From: Holophagales bacterium
GTDB taxonomy: Bacteria; Acidobacteriota; Thermoanaerobaculia; UBA5066
NCBI GenBank assembly: GCA_016716705.1
Contig: JADJVF010000011.1
Location: 97,058 to 161,057 of the forward strand
Length of the DNA stretch: 64,000 bases
Direction of reading: 5' to 3'
This document shows positions 25,432 through 34,710 of the stretch, piece after piece. A model generated the notes under the pieces. The model was not told where the DNA came from. It was given only the letters and a program-made list of their open reading frames with translations, and did not search any database. Positions within the stretch are counted from its first letter, which is position 1; each line of letters begins with the position of its first letter. Position numbers and translations under genes: made by a program.

Positions 25432-27570
25432 ATGAGGCCGTTCTCCCTGCCGGCGTTGCCCGGGTCCCTGGTCATGCGCTGGCGGTCGTCGCTCCGGCGT
25501 GCCCGGTTCCCGGCCCTGGCTCTCCTTGCGGCTCTCCCGGCGTGCCGGGCGCTTGCACAGGAAGCGCCGCCTGCACCGCCCGAACCGGGCCTCGTTCGGG
25601 CCGACAGCGTCGTCGTGACCGCAACCCGAAGCGAGCGCTCCGCCGAAGACGTCCCGGTGAGCGTGACCGTCGTCCCTCGCGAGACGATCGAGAACGCGCC
25701 GTCCCGGACGCTCGACGACGCTCTCCGGAACGTCGTCGGCCTGAACCTCCCGCTCGGGAGCAGCAACACGATCCAGCCGACGACGAACCACGTCTCGATG
25801 CGCGGGCTCGGCGGCGACCGGGCCCTCGTCCTGCTGGACGGTGTGCCGCTGAACGACGCGGTCAACGGGTACGTCCAGTGGAACAAGGCGCCGCTCGGGA
25901 CCGTCGAGAGGGTCGAGGTCGTCCGCGGGTCGGCCGCGAGCCTCTTCGGAAACTACGCGATGGGCGGCACGGTGAGCATCTTCTCGCGTCCGCTCGACGG
26001 GAGCCGCGTCGAGGCGGACGCGTCGTATGGCACCTTCGACACGAAGCGGCTGAACGCGTCCGTGACCGAGAGCCTCGGGGGGGGCTGGAACGCGGGCGTC
26101 TTTCTCGACATGGAGGACACCGACGGCTACACGCGGGCCATCCCCGAGGAGCGCGGGACGATCGACGTCCCGAGCTGGTCGAGGAGCGTCAACCTCCAGG
26201 TCAAGGCCGAAGCGAAGGGTTCGTCCGGGTCGCGGTTCTTCGTGAAGGGAAATCTCCTCGACCACGACCTCTCGCAGGGGACGAGGCTCGCGAAGACGCA
26301 CCGCCGGATGTACGACGTCTCCGCCGGAGGGAGGTTCGGGCTGGGCGGTGCCGAGGTCTCGGCCACGGCCTTCTACCAGGACGCCACGTACGACGTGGAC
26401 AACACGCAGCTCGTCCCGGGCTCGGGCCGGGACGCGGAGTACCTGGCGAACCTGGCCGAGAACCCCGGACAGGACGCCGGCGGCTCCCTGCAGTGGTCGC
26501 GGGGGGTGAACGGGATACTGACCTTCCTCGCGTTCGGTCTCGACGCGCACCGGGCCTCTTCGAACGACAGCGTCGTCAGCTTCGACAGGTTCGGGAACCA
26601 GACGGGGACGAGGACGAACGAAGGACACCAGACCTTCGCGGGGCTCTTCGGAGAGGCGAGCTTCCTTCCCGCGTCCCGCCTGGAGGTGCTCGCGAGCGCG
26701 CGCCTCGATTCCTGGCGGAACTCGGGCGGCCGGGAGGAGACGAGCACGACGGGCCCGACGACGTACGAGGACCGGAGCACGACCCGCCTGAATCCGCGCC
26801 TCTCGATCCGGTACGAGCTCCAGGACGGCTTCGCCTTTCGCGGCTCCGTCTACCGCGGCTTTCGCGCGCCCACCCTGAAGGAGCTCTATCGCGGTGCCGT
26901 GACGAAGACGACGATCGTCCTCTCGAACCCGGCGCTCGGTCCGGAGACGCTCGTCGGCGGCGACGTGGGAGCGGACTTCACGGCGAAGGGGTTCCGGGGC
27001 GAGCTGAACCTCTTCCTGAACGAGATCGACGGCCTCATCGCCCGCGAGACGCTGGCGCTGAAGCCCGCCCTCGTCGTGCAGCCCCGCAACCTCGGCGCCG
27101 GTCGAAGCCGGGGCGTCGAGGTGATGGGGACCTTCGCGCTGGGTCGCGCCGTCTCGGCCGACGCGGGCTACGCCTTCACGGACTCCGTCATCACGGACAA
27201 CCCGGCCAACCCGGGCCTCGTCGGAAACCAGATCCCCGACGTCTCCCGCCACGCGGGCTCGCTCGGCCTGACCTGGGCGCCCGGGCAGGGGCCGTCGGTC
27301 GCGTTCCGGGGCCGCGCCCTGAGCCGGCGGTACGCGGACGACTCCAACCTCCTCGCCATGGACCCGCACGTCGTCCTCGACCTCTTCGGGTCGTACCCGA
27401 TCGCCAAAGCGCTGGAGGCGTTCGCCTCCGTCGAGAACCTCCTCGACCGCGAGTACGTCTCCGACGCGAACGTCGGACGCCGGCTGGGCCCGCCCCGGGC
27501 GGTCTTCGTCGGTCTCCGGCTGCGGCAGCCCCTGCATCCGGCCTCGTCCGCCAGATCGCAGGTTCCATGA
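25432..27570 (+). CDS. TonB-dependent outer-membrane receptor
   Basis: 712 residues from ATG 25432; ATG 25474 is the alternative and sits nearer the signal peptide (ARFPALALLAALPACRALAQ). The TonB box DSVVVTAT is followed by the plug (SRTLDDALRNVVGLNL, SMRGLGGDRALVLLDGVPLN, ERVEVVRGSAASLFG) and a beta-barrel ending with FVGLRLRQP. It imports a scarce ligand, such as a metal chelate or a vitamin, using TonB energy; the ligand cannot be read. The stop overlaps the substrate-binding protein by ATGA, tying the receptor to the ABC importer and the NRPS-like enzyme downstream. Confidence 0.92.
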   Translation: MRPFSLPALPGSLVMRWRSSLRRARFPALALLAALPACRALAQEAPPAPPEPGLVRADSVVVTATRSERSAEDVPVSVTVVPRETIENAPSRTLDDALRNVVGLNLPLGSSNTIQPTTNHVSMRGLGGDRALVLLDGVPLNDAVNGYVQWNKAPLGTVERVEVVRGSAASLFGNYAMGGTVSIFSRPLDGSRVEADASYGTFDTKRLNASVTESLGGGWNAGVFLDMEDTDGYTRAIPEERGTIDVPSWSRSVNLQVKAEAKGSSGSRFFVKGNLLDHDLSQGTRLAKTHRRMYDVSAGGRFGLGGAEVSATAFYQDATYDVDNTQLVPGSGRDAEYLANLAENPGQDAGGSLQWSRGVNGILTFLAFGLDAHRASSNDSVVSFDRFGNQTGTRTNEGHQTFAGLFGEASFLPASRLEVLASARLDSWRNSGGREETSTTGPTTYEDRSTTRLNPRLSIRYELQDGFAFRGSVYRGFRAPTLKELYRGAVTKTTIVLSNPALGPETLVGGDVGADFTAKGFRGELNLFLNEIDGLIARETLALKPALVVQPRNLGAGRSRGVEVMGTFALGRAVSADAGYAFTDSVITDNPANPGLVGNQIPDVSRHAGSLGLTWAPGQGPSVAFRGRALSRRYADDSNLLAMDPHVVLDLFGSYPIAKALEAFASVENLLDREYVSDANVGRRLGPPRAVFVGLRLRQPLHPASSARSQVP

Positions 27571-28604
27571 GGCGGTCCTCCCGCGCGCGATCGCTGGTCT
27601 CGCTCGTGGCGCTCCTTCTGGTGGCGCGCGCCCCGGGGCGAGCCGCGTCTCCGCAGGTTTCCGCCGCGCGATCCGCCCCGGTGCGCCTCAAGGTGCTCTC
27701 TCTCCGGTTCCTCACCTTCGCGCCCTTCGCGATCGCCCGGGACGAAGGGTATTTCCGCGCCCAGGGCCTGGACGTCGAGCTGGTTCCCCTCGTGAGCAGC
27801 GCCGACGCCACGCCGTCGCTGATCCGGGGCGATCTCGACGTCGTGGCGGGAGTGCTGAAGATCGCCGACTTCAACGCCATCGCCCGCGGCGCGACCCTGC
27901 GCTTCGTCGCCGACAAGGACCACTTCGAGCCCGGCGCCTGCGTCGGGTCCGCGTTCGTCGCACGGCCGGGGTTCCTCGACGGGAAGGGCGGGGACGGTCC
28001 GGCCCGGCTCAGGGGAGCGCGGGTCGCCACCACTCCGCTCCACTTCATGGAATACGCCCTGGAAACGCTGCTGGGCCGGAAGGGACTGACGCTCGACGAC
28101 CTGAAGCTGGCGAGGCTTCCGGGAAGCATGGTCGCCGAGGCCTTCGGGGCCGGCTCGCTCGACCTCGGGCAGCTGTCGGAGCCGGATCTGTCCCGCGTCC
28201 TCCGCTCGGGCGAGGCCGTCCTCTGGAAGGGCGTGCGCGAGGTCCTTCCCGGGGCGCAGCACTCGGTCGTCGCCTTCGGGCCGCGCCTCCTCGGAAAGGA
28301 CCGCGACGTCGGCCGGCGTTTCCTGGTCGCCTACCTGCAGGGGGTCCGGCAGTACAACCTCGGCAAGACAGAGAGGAACCTCGACCTCCTGGCCGCGGAG
28401 ACCGGCGTCGACCGCGAGCTCCTCAGGGCCGCGTGCTGGCCGTCGATTCGCGGGGACGGGAAGATCGACGTCGCGAGCGTGCTCGACTTCCAGAAGTGGG
28501 CCGTGCGGCGCGGCGCCCTCGACGAAGTGGTCCCTGCCGAGCGGTTCTGGGACCCGTCCTTCGCGGTCGATGCCAGCAGGATTCTCGGGCCGCCGGCCCG
28601 CTGA
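27567..28604 (+). CDS. NitT/TauT-type ABC transporter substrate-binding protein
   Basis: 345 residues. A signal peptide (LVSLVALLLVARAPGRA) is followed by an NMT1/THI5-like periplasmic binding fold: FAPFAIARDEGYFRAQGLDV, DATPSLIRGDLDVVAG and LHFMEYALETLLGRKGLTL. This family binds nitrate, sulfonates, thiamine or riboflavin precursors and related anions or heterocycles. It starts inside the TonB receptor stop (ATGA) and is followed by ATPase and permease genes, giving a complete importer under one promoter. The ligand is unknown. Confidence 0.88.
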   Translation: MRRSSRARSLVSLVALLLVARAPGRAASPQVSAARSAPVRLKVLSLRFLTFAPFAIARDEGYFRAQGLDVELVPLVSSADATPSLIRGDLDVVAGVLKIADFNAIARGATLRFVADKDHFEPGACVGSAFVARPGFLDGKGGDGPARLRGARVATTPLHFMEYALETLLGRKGLTLDDLKLARLPGSMVAEAFGAGSLDLGQLSEPDLSRVLRSGEAVLWKGVREVLPGAQHSVVAFGPRLLGKDRDVGRRFLVAYLQGVRQYNLGKTERNLDLLAAETGVDRELLRAACWPSIRGDGKIDVASVLDFQKWAVRRGALDEVVPAERFWDPSFAVDASRILGPPAR

Positions 28605-28611
28605 GCTCGCG

Positions 28612-29424
28612 ATGTCGTTCCGCTGCGAGCACCTGTCCAAGTCCTTCGCGATGCGCGACGGCTTCGTCCAGGCGCTCGACGACGTGACGTTCAGCGTGGG
28701 CGAGCGCGAGTTCGTCTCGATCGTGGGGCCGAGCGGCTGCGGGAAGACGACCCTCCTGAAGCTGATCGCCGGGCTCCTCCGCCCCAGTGCCGGGTCGGTC
28801 GTCCCGAGCGCGGCCCCCGACGACGGACGGCCCGCCAGCGCGCTCGTCTTCCAGGAGCACGGGCTCTTCCCCTGGATGACCGTCCTCGAGAACGTCGCCT
28901 TCGGCCTCGAGACCCGCGGCGTGGGGCGGAGCGAACGGCACGAACGCGCCATGACCTTCATCTCGTCGGTGGGGCTGGCCCCGTTCGCTCACGCGTGGCC
29001 CCACCAGCTCTCCGTGGGGATGCGGCAGCGGGTCGGCATCGGGAGGGCGTTCGTCACGGATCCCCGGCTGCTGCTCCTGGACGAGCCGCTCGGATCCCTC
29101 GATGCGCAGACGCGATTCCTCCTGCAGGAAGAGCTGCTGAGGCTCTGGACGCGTTCGCGGAGCGCGGTCGTCTACGTGACGCACGACATCGAAGAGGCCG
29201 TCGTCCTCGGCGACCGGGTCCTCGTCCTGACGGGCCGGCCCGGACGGATCCAGGGGGAGATCACCGTGCCCCTCGGCCGTCCCCGGAAGCTGGAATACGC
29301 CGTCGACGAGAAGGTCACCGCCCTCAAGTGGCAGATCTGGAAGATGCTCGAGGAAGAGGCTCGCCGGAGTCTCGCCCTCTCCACCCGGGAGCCGGTGTCG
29401 TCGGTGGAGGAGCCGGTTCCGTGA
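28612..29424 (+). CDS. ABC importer ATPase (SsuB/TauB type)
   Basis: 270 residues from ATG 28612. Walker A GPSGCGKTT (residues 39-47), Q-loop VFQEHGLFPW, Walker B LLLLDEPLGSLD and H-loop THD are present. The signature is LSVGMRQR, with Val in place of the usual second Gly (LSGG), a tolerated but uncommon change. The H-loop is followed by EEAVVLGDRVLVLTGRPGRI, typical of sulfonate, nitrate and taurine importers. It lies seven bases after the binding protein and overlaps the permease by GTGA. Confidence 0.92.
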   Translation: MSFRCEHLSKSFAMRDGFVQALDDVTFSVGEREFVSIVGPSGCGKTTLLKLIAGLLRPSAGSVVPSAAPDDGRPASALVFQEHGLFPWMTVLENVAFGLETRGVGRSERHERAMTFISSVGLAPFAHAWPHQLSVGMRQRVGIGRAFVTDPRLLLLDEPLGSLDAQTRFLLQEELLRLWTRSRSAVVYVTHDIEEAVVLGDRVLVLTGRPGRIQGEITVPLGRPRKLEYAVDEKVTALKWQIWKMLEEEARRSLALSTREPVSSVEEPVP

Positions 29425-30206
29425 GCGGGGGAAACGCCCGACCCCGACGCGGAGCCGGAGCCTGGCCGGCGTTCCTCGTGATCGCCGTCCTTCTCGGTCT
29501 CTGGGAGACGTGGGCCCGAACGTCCGACTCGGCTTCCATCCTGTTCCCGGCGCCGTCGGTCATCGCGGCGGTCCTCGTCCGCGAGCTGCGGAGCGGCGCG
29601 CTGGTGCGAACGGTCGGCGCGACGCTGGGCCGGCTGGCGTCCGGGCTCGCGCTCGGGGGCGTCCCGGCGCTGCTCCTCGGCCTGACGATGGGGTTCTCTC
29701 CCCGCGTGCGCGCCGCCGTCGATCCGCTCGTCGCGGCGGCCCACGCCATCCCGAAGATCGCGGTCCTTCCGATCCTGATGATCCTCCTCGGGCTCGGCGA
29801 AGCCCCGAAGATCGCGGTCGTGGCGGCGGCGGCGTTCTTCCCGCTCCTCATCAGCACGATGTCCGGGGTCCGTCACATCAGCCCCATCCACTTCGAGGTG
29901 GCCCACGGCTACGGGGCGAGCGCCCCGCGCGTCTTCTGGCGGGTCCTCGTTCCCGGAAGCCTTCCACAGATCCTGTCGGGGGTGCGCCTCGCCTTCAACG
30001 CCGCCCTGCTGATCACCATCGCGCTGGAGATCGTCGCCGCCCGCACCGGGCTCGGGGCCACGATCTGGCTGGCGTGGCAGACGATGCGGGTCGAGGAGCT
30101 CTACGCGTCGCTCGCCGTGACGTCCTTTCTCGGCGTCGGCTTCAACGCGATCCTCGCATTCGCGGGAAGGCGCCTCGTCCCGTGGCATTCGACGCCGGAG
30201 ATCTGA
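29421..30206 (+). CDS. ABC importer permease (SsuC/TauC type)
   Basis: 261 residues with about six membrane segments (FLVIAVLLGLWETWA, LASGLALGGVPALLLGLTMG, IAVVAAAAFFPLLIST). The EAA-like coupling loop is GYGASAPRVFWRVLVPGSLP. It is a single-type permease, so it would act as a homodimer with the upstream ATPase. Start GTG 29421 overlaps the ATPase stop, and its own stop overlaps the NRPS-like start by one base (TGATG). Confidence 0.92.
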   Translation: MSGGNARPRRGAGAWPAFLVIAVLLGLWETWARTSDSASILFPAPSVIAAVLVRELRSGALVRTVGATLGRLASGLALGGVPALLLGLTMGFSPRVRAAVDPLVAAAHAIPKIAVLPILMILLGLGEAPKIAVVAAAAFFPLLISTMSGVRHISPIHFEVAHGYGASAPRVFWRVLVPGSLPQILSGVRLAFNAALLITIALEIVAARTGLGATIWLAWQTMRVEELYASLAVTSFLGVGFNAILAFAGRRLVPWHSTPEI

Positions 30207-32824
30207 TGGACGGTCCGTCTGCTCCCGCCGCCGTCTGGAGCGAGGAGAAGCTGGAGCTGGAGCGTTCGGTCGACTCCTGCTTCGAAGAGCAGGTGGACCG
30301 CGATCCCGGGCGCGTGGCGCTTCGCACTTCCGGCCAGGAGCTCACGTTCGGCGCCCTGGACCGCTGGGCCAACCGGATCGCCTGGAGCGCGCTCGAGGGG
30401 CGCGGAGAAACGGTCGAACCGATGGCCCTTCTCGTGGGCCGGGGTCCGGCCGCGATCGCGGGGATCCTGGCGGCGTTCAAGGCGGGAAAGATCAGCCTCT
30501 TCCTGGACGCTTCTCTTCCGAAGGAGCGCCTCCGCTTCCTTCTCGAGGATGCCGGCGCGGGCCTCATCGCCGGAGGAGGCGAGTCCCTCTCGCTGGCCCG
30601 GGCGCTCGCCGCGGACAAGGGCATCCCGCTGGTCGACGTCGACGCGGGACGTACGGACGCCGCTGGCGAGAGGCGCCCGGGAATTCACGTTCCGCCCGAC
30701 ACGCCCGCCTACATCATCTACACGTCCGGCTCCTCGGGCGTTCCGAAGGGGGTCGTCAACAGCCACCGGAACCTGCTCTGGAACGCGCGCGTGGGTGCGC
30801 GCTTCAGCGGGATCACTCCGTCGGACAGGGCTCTCTTCGTGGCGTCGCCCGGCGCCGGCCAGGGCCTCGCCCTGTTCCAGGCGCTCCTCGCGGGTGCCGC
30901 GGTCTACCCGTTCGACGTGAGGTCGGCGGGTCTCCCTGCGCTGCGCGACTGGCTCGCCGCCGAGGAGATCACCCTGTACCAGTCGGTGCCGGCGGTTTTC
31001 CGTTCCCTCGTGAAGACGTTCCGACCCGGGGAGAGTTTTCCGAGCCTCAGGGTCGTCCGGCTCGGGGGCGACACCGTGCGGCGCGAGGATGTGCAGCTCT
31101 TCCAGCGGCATTTTCGTGAACCGTGCCGCCTGCGGGTCAGCTACGGGAGCTCCGAGACGGGCCCGATCGCCAGCCACTACATCGGCGCGAAGGCGTCGCT
31201 TCCGAGCGGTCCCGTTCCAGTGGGCCGACCGTACGAAGGAGTCGAAGTCCGCCTCCTCGACGAGACCGGCCGCGAGACGGGGCCGGACGAGGTCGGCGAG
31301 ATCACCGTGAGGAGCCGGCACCTCGCCCTCGGCTACTGGCGACGGGAATCCCTGACGCGCGAGCGGTTCCTCCCCGACCCCGCAGGGGGAGCGGAGCGGA
31401 TCTGCAGGACCGGGGACCTCGGCCAGGTCCGGCCCGACGGCCTGCTCGTCCACAGGGGGCGAAAGGACTTCCAGGTCAAGATCAGGGGCAATCGCGTCGA
31501 AGTCGCCGAGGTGGAGGAAGCGCTCCGTGCCCTGCCCGGGATCGAGGACGCGGCGGTCGCCGCCAGCGAGGGCCCGGACGGAGAGAACCGCCTCGTCGGC
31601 TACGTGGTGTGGCAAGGGGGGCCCGGTTCCACGAGGGAGCTTCGGTCCGGTCTCGCCAGGACGCTGCCCGGCTTCATGGTGCCCTCCGCATTCTTCTCTC
31701 TCCCCGCCCTTCCGCTCACGGCGCGGGGGAAGGTGGATCGGGCCGCGCTGAAGCCTCCGGAGCCGGAGGGCGCGACGGCCGACGGCGGGGTCCTCGCTCC
31801 GCGCGACGACCTCGAGGGAGAGCTCGTCGAGATCTGGGAGGGGCTCCTCAGGACCCGTCCCATCGACGTGAGACACGACTTCTTCGAGCTGGGCGGGGAC
31901 TCGCTCCTCGCCGTCGAGCTGTTCGCCCTGATCGAAAGCCGGATGGGGAGGTATCTGCCTCTCTCCAGTTTCGTCGGCTCCTCGACGATCGAGCTCCTGG
32001 CGGCAAAGCTCCGAGAATCGCCTCCGTCCCGATGGCCCTGCCTCGTCCCGATGCAGACCCTCGGATCCAGGCCGCCGTTCTTCTGCGTGAGCTGGGCCGA
32101 GGGGGAGGTCCTCGCCTACTCGCGGCTCGCCGCCCGGCTCGGGCCCGGGCGTCCGGTCTACGGCCTGCGGCGCGACCGGCTCGAGGATCGCCGGCCGCGC
32201 CACACGCGGGTGGAGGAGATGGCCGCCCAGTACGTCGAGGAGATCCTCGCGTTCCAGCCGGTTGGTCCGTACCACGTCGGCGGCCTTTCCGGCGGGGCCT
32301 TCGTCGCGCTCGAGATGGCGCAGCAGCTCCGCGCGGCGGGGCACGACGTGGGCGCACTCGTCCTGCTGGAACCGCCCAGGATCGGTGGCCGGAGCGGGCG
32401 CCCGGAGGACGCATCGGACCGGGCGAGCCTTCGCAACACCGGAGGCCTCGTGAGGAAGGCCCGCGTCTACTGGGCGAAGTGGCAGCTGTGGGACGGGAGG
32501 GAGAGACTCGCTGACCTCCGCCGACAGGCCGGGAAGCTCTGGCGGAAGGATCCCCGCGCGGCCGCAGCGGATCCGTTCGAAGACGTTCTGAATCACGTCG
32601 AGCCTTACGTTCCGAGGGTGTATCCCGGTCGGGCGACGCTCGTCCTGGCGAGGCACGAACGGCTCCGTCGCGAACGGCTGAATGAGTGGCAGGCCCTCGT
32701 CACCGGCGGACTCGAGGCTCGCGACGTGCCGGGGATTCACGCGGCCATCGTCCAGGAGCCGTTCGTGAGGGCCCTGGCCAGGGAGGTCGAGGAGAGCCTC
32801 GCGGCCGTCGAGGCTGGAACGTGA
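30206..32824 (+). CDS. Free-standing NRPS-like enzyme: adenylation, carrier, thioesterase
   Basis: 872 residues, no condensation domain. Adenylation domain (about 1-520): A3 YTSGSSGVPKG, A5 YGSSETGP, A7/A8 RTGDLGQVRPDG and VKIRGNRVEVAEVE, and A10 GKVDR with Lys509. The carrier attachment motif LGGDSL has Ser566. The type I thioesterase has GLSGG (Ser695) and PGIHAA (His845). The A4 region reads PGAGQGLALFQ where FDxS is usual, so the Asp that holds the alpha-amino group is absent. The substrate may be a non-amino carboxylic acid. It could release a small dimer, macrolactone or simple thioester product. Its place between importer and exporter points to a small molecule that is made, exported and recovered. 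Confidence 0.85.
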   Translation: MDGPSAPAAVWSEEKLELERSVDSCFEEQVDRDPGRVALRTSGQELTFGALDRWANRIAWSALEGRGETVEPMALLVGRGPAAIAGILAAFKAGKISLFLDASLPKERLRFLLEDAGAGLIAGGGESLSLARALAADKGIPLVDVDAGRTDAAGERRPGIHVPPDTPAYIIYTSGSSGVPKGVVNSHRNLLWNARVGARFSGITPSDRALFVASPGAGQGLALFQALLAGAAVYPFDVRSAGLPALRDWLAAEEITLYQSVPAVFRSLVKTFRPGESFPSLRVVRLGGDTVRREDVQLFQRHFREPCRLRVSYGSSETGPIASHYIGAKASLPSGPVPVGRPYEGVEVRLLDETGRETGPDEVGEITVRSRHLALGYWRRESLTRERFLPDPAGGAERICRTGDLGQVRPDGLLVHRGRKDFQVKIRGNRVEVAEVEEALRALPGIEDAAVAASEGPDGENRLVGYVVWQGGPGSTRELRSGLARTLPGFMVPSAFFSLPALPLTARGKVDRAALKPPEPEGATADGGVLAPRDDLEGELVEIWEGLLRTRPIDVRHDFFELGGDSLLAVELFALIESRMGRYLPLSSFVGSSTIELLAAKLRESPPSRWPCLVPMQTLGSRPPFFCVSWAEGEVLAYSRLAARLGPGRPVYGLRRDRLEDRRPRHTRVEEMAAQYVEEILAFQPVGPYHVGGLSGGAFVALEMAQQLRAAGHDVGALVLLEPPRIGGRSGRPEDASDRASLRNTGGLVRKARVYWAKWQLWDGRERLADLRRQAGKLWRKDPRAAAADPFEDVLNHVEPYVPRVYPGRATLVLARHERLRRERLNEWQALVTGGLEARDVPGIHAAIVQEPFVRALAREVEESLAAVEAGT

Positions 32825-34662
32825 CGGCGGCGCCCGTGGGTCTGCCAGGTCCGAGATCCGAGGAGCCGATCCGGGTCCCGCTGCGAAAGGTCCTCGCCGA
32901 CGGGCGATGGGCTCTGGGATTCACGTGGCGAACCGCCCCCGCACCGGCTGCGCTCCTCGTTGCGTCCGAGCTCGTGAAGAGCCTCGTCCCGGCCGGCCTC
33001 ACCGTCGCGTTCGGGGGCCTCGTGGACGCCGCTTCGGCCGCGGTCGCGAGCGGTCCCGGTGCGGATCCGCGCCGCGTCCTGGCGTGGGTCGGGGCCGCGC
33101 TCGGCCTGTCGGTCCTCGGCGGGCTTACGAAGATCGCGGAACGGCACGCCGGCAGGCGCCTCCTCGACGAGCTCGAGGTGCGCCTGACGGGAGAAATCCT
33201 CGAGCACGCGGCCTCCCTCGACGTCGCCTGCTTCGAGGACCCGGCCTCGCTCGACCTCCTCGAGCGCGCACGACGGGATCCGGCGGCGAGCTTTCACCTG
33301 TTCCTGCTCAACGCGCTGCACGTCCTCGGGGACGGCCTCCAGGGCTTCACCCTCGCGGTCGTCCTGGCGGTCGTCGAGCCCTGGCTGCTGATTCCGCTCG
33401 TCGTCCTGGCCCTGCCGTACGGCCTCTTCCAGTGGAGAACCGCCGCCCGGCGCTACGGACAGGAGACGCGGTACACGACCCGCCGCCGCTGGAGCCAGTA
33501 CTTCGTCCAGCTCCTCACCCGGGCGCCGGGCGTGACGGAGATCAAGCTGCTCGACCTCGGGCCGCTCCTCCTCGAGCGGTTCCGCGCCGTGGCGTCGCAG
33601 TTTCGCGACGAGAGCACCCGCATCCTCTGGCGCAGCTCCGTCGTCGGAGCGGTCTTCGTCGTCCTGTCGTCGGTCGCCCTCTTTTCCGTCCTGGCCCACC
33701 TCGGGCTCAGGGTCCTGGCGGGCCAGGCCACGGTCGGCAGCCTCGTCGTCTTCGCGGGGGCCGCGGCGAGGCTTCGGGCCGTGGTGGAGGAGACGCTCGC
33801 CACCCTCGGGTCGGCCCTCGAACGGGGGCTCTTCATCCAGAACCTCCGCGCCTTCCTCGCGCTCGGGCCCCGCCTGCAGCCCGGGGGAGGACGGCCCGTC
33901 GCGATCGAGGGCGCCGCGGACGTCGAGCTCGCCGGCGTGACCTTCACCTACCCGGGAGCCGGGAAGCCGGCCCTGAAGGACGTCTCGCTGCACATCCGAC
34001 CGGGGGAGACCGTCGCACTCGTCGGAGAGAACGGCGCGGGAAAGACGACCCTCGTGAGGCTCATCGCCCGGATCTACGACGCGGATTCCGGCAGGGTCCT
34101 GTTCGGCGGTACCGACGTCAAGGAGCTCGACGCGGCGGACCTGCGGCGCAACATCGCGTGGGTGCTCCAGGATTTCCTCCGTTTCGAGGCGACCGCCGAG
34201 GAGAACCTGGCCTTCGGCGACTGGAGGAGGCTCCTGGGAAACCGGCGGGAGATCGAGGAGCTGGCCCGCCACACGGGCGTGGCGCCCCTCATCGAGTCCC
34301 TGCCGGCGGGCTACGACACCTGGCTCGGGAACATGTTCGGCCGGCAGGACCTCTCCGCCGGCCAGTGGCAGCGGCTCGCCATCGCGAGGGCGCTGGCCCG
34401 TCCGGCGCCCCTTCTCATCCTCGACGAGCCGACGGCAAGCCTCGACGTGCGGGCCGAGGAGGAGCTCTTCCGGCGCTTCCGGGAGCTGGCGGCGGGCCGC
34501 ACCGCCATCCTCGTCTCCCACCGCTTCTCGACGGTCGCGATGGCCGACCGCGTCGTCGTGCTCTCGGAAGGGAGAGTCGCCGAGAGCGGCTCCCACGAGG
34601 AGCTGCTGCGCCGGGGAGGCCTCTACGCCGAGCTCTACCGTCTCAACGAGCGGATGAGGTGA
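32821..34662 (+). CDS. ABC exporter, fused membrane and ATPase domains
   Basis: 613 residues. A membrane domain with five or six segments occupies residues 1-350 (LAVVLAVVEPWLLIPLVVLA, VGAVFVVLSSVALFSVLAHL), and a nucleotide-binding domain follows with Walker A GENGAGKTT near residue 402, Q-loop VLQDFLRF, signature DLSAGQWQRLAIARAL, Walker B LLILDEPTASLD and VSHRFSTV. This is a half-transporter that should dimerise. Start GTG 32821 overlaps the NRPS-like stop (GTGA). The natural reading is export of the product of the A-T-TE enzyme. Confidence 0.9.
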   Translation: MTAAPVGLPGPRSEEPIRVPLRKVLADGRWALGFTWRTAPAPAALLVASELVKSLVPAGLTVAFGGLVDAASAAVASGPGADPRRVLAWVGAALGLSVLGGLTKIAERHAGRRLLDELEVRLTGEILEHAASLDVACFEDPASLDLLERARRDPAASFHLFLLNALHVLGDGLQGFTLAVVLAVVEPWLLIPLVVLALPYGLFQWRTAARRYGQETRYTTRRRWSQYFVQLLTRAPGVTEIKLLDLGPLLLERFRAVASQFRDESTRILWRSSVVGAVFVVLSSVALFSVLAHLGLRVLAGQATVGSLVVFAGAAARLRAVVEETLATLGSALERGLFIQNLRAFLALGPRLQPGGGRPVAIEGAADVELAGVTFTYPGAGKPALKDVSLHIRPGETVALVGENGAGKTTLVRLIARIYDADSGRVLFGGTDVKELDAADLRRNIAWVLQDFLRFEATAEENLAFGDWRRLLGNRREIEELARHTGVAPLIESLPAGYDTWLGNMFGRQDLSAGQWQRLAIARALARPAPLLILDEPTASLDVRAEEELFRRFRELAAGRTAILVSHRFSTVAMADRVVVLSEGRVAESGSHEELLRRGGLYAELYRLNERMR

Positions 34663-34710
34663 CGCCGCCTCGGCGGTGTGCGGCGCTCGCGATCCGAGCC
34701 GACCCGTTCG

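Noticed and set aside
34663..34678. Terminator between the ABC exporter and corA
   Set aside because: The CCGCC/GGCGG pairing leaves a loop of about two bases and no T-run follows in either direction.
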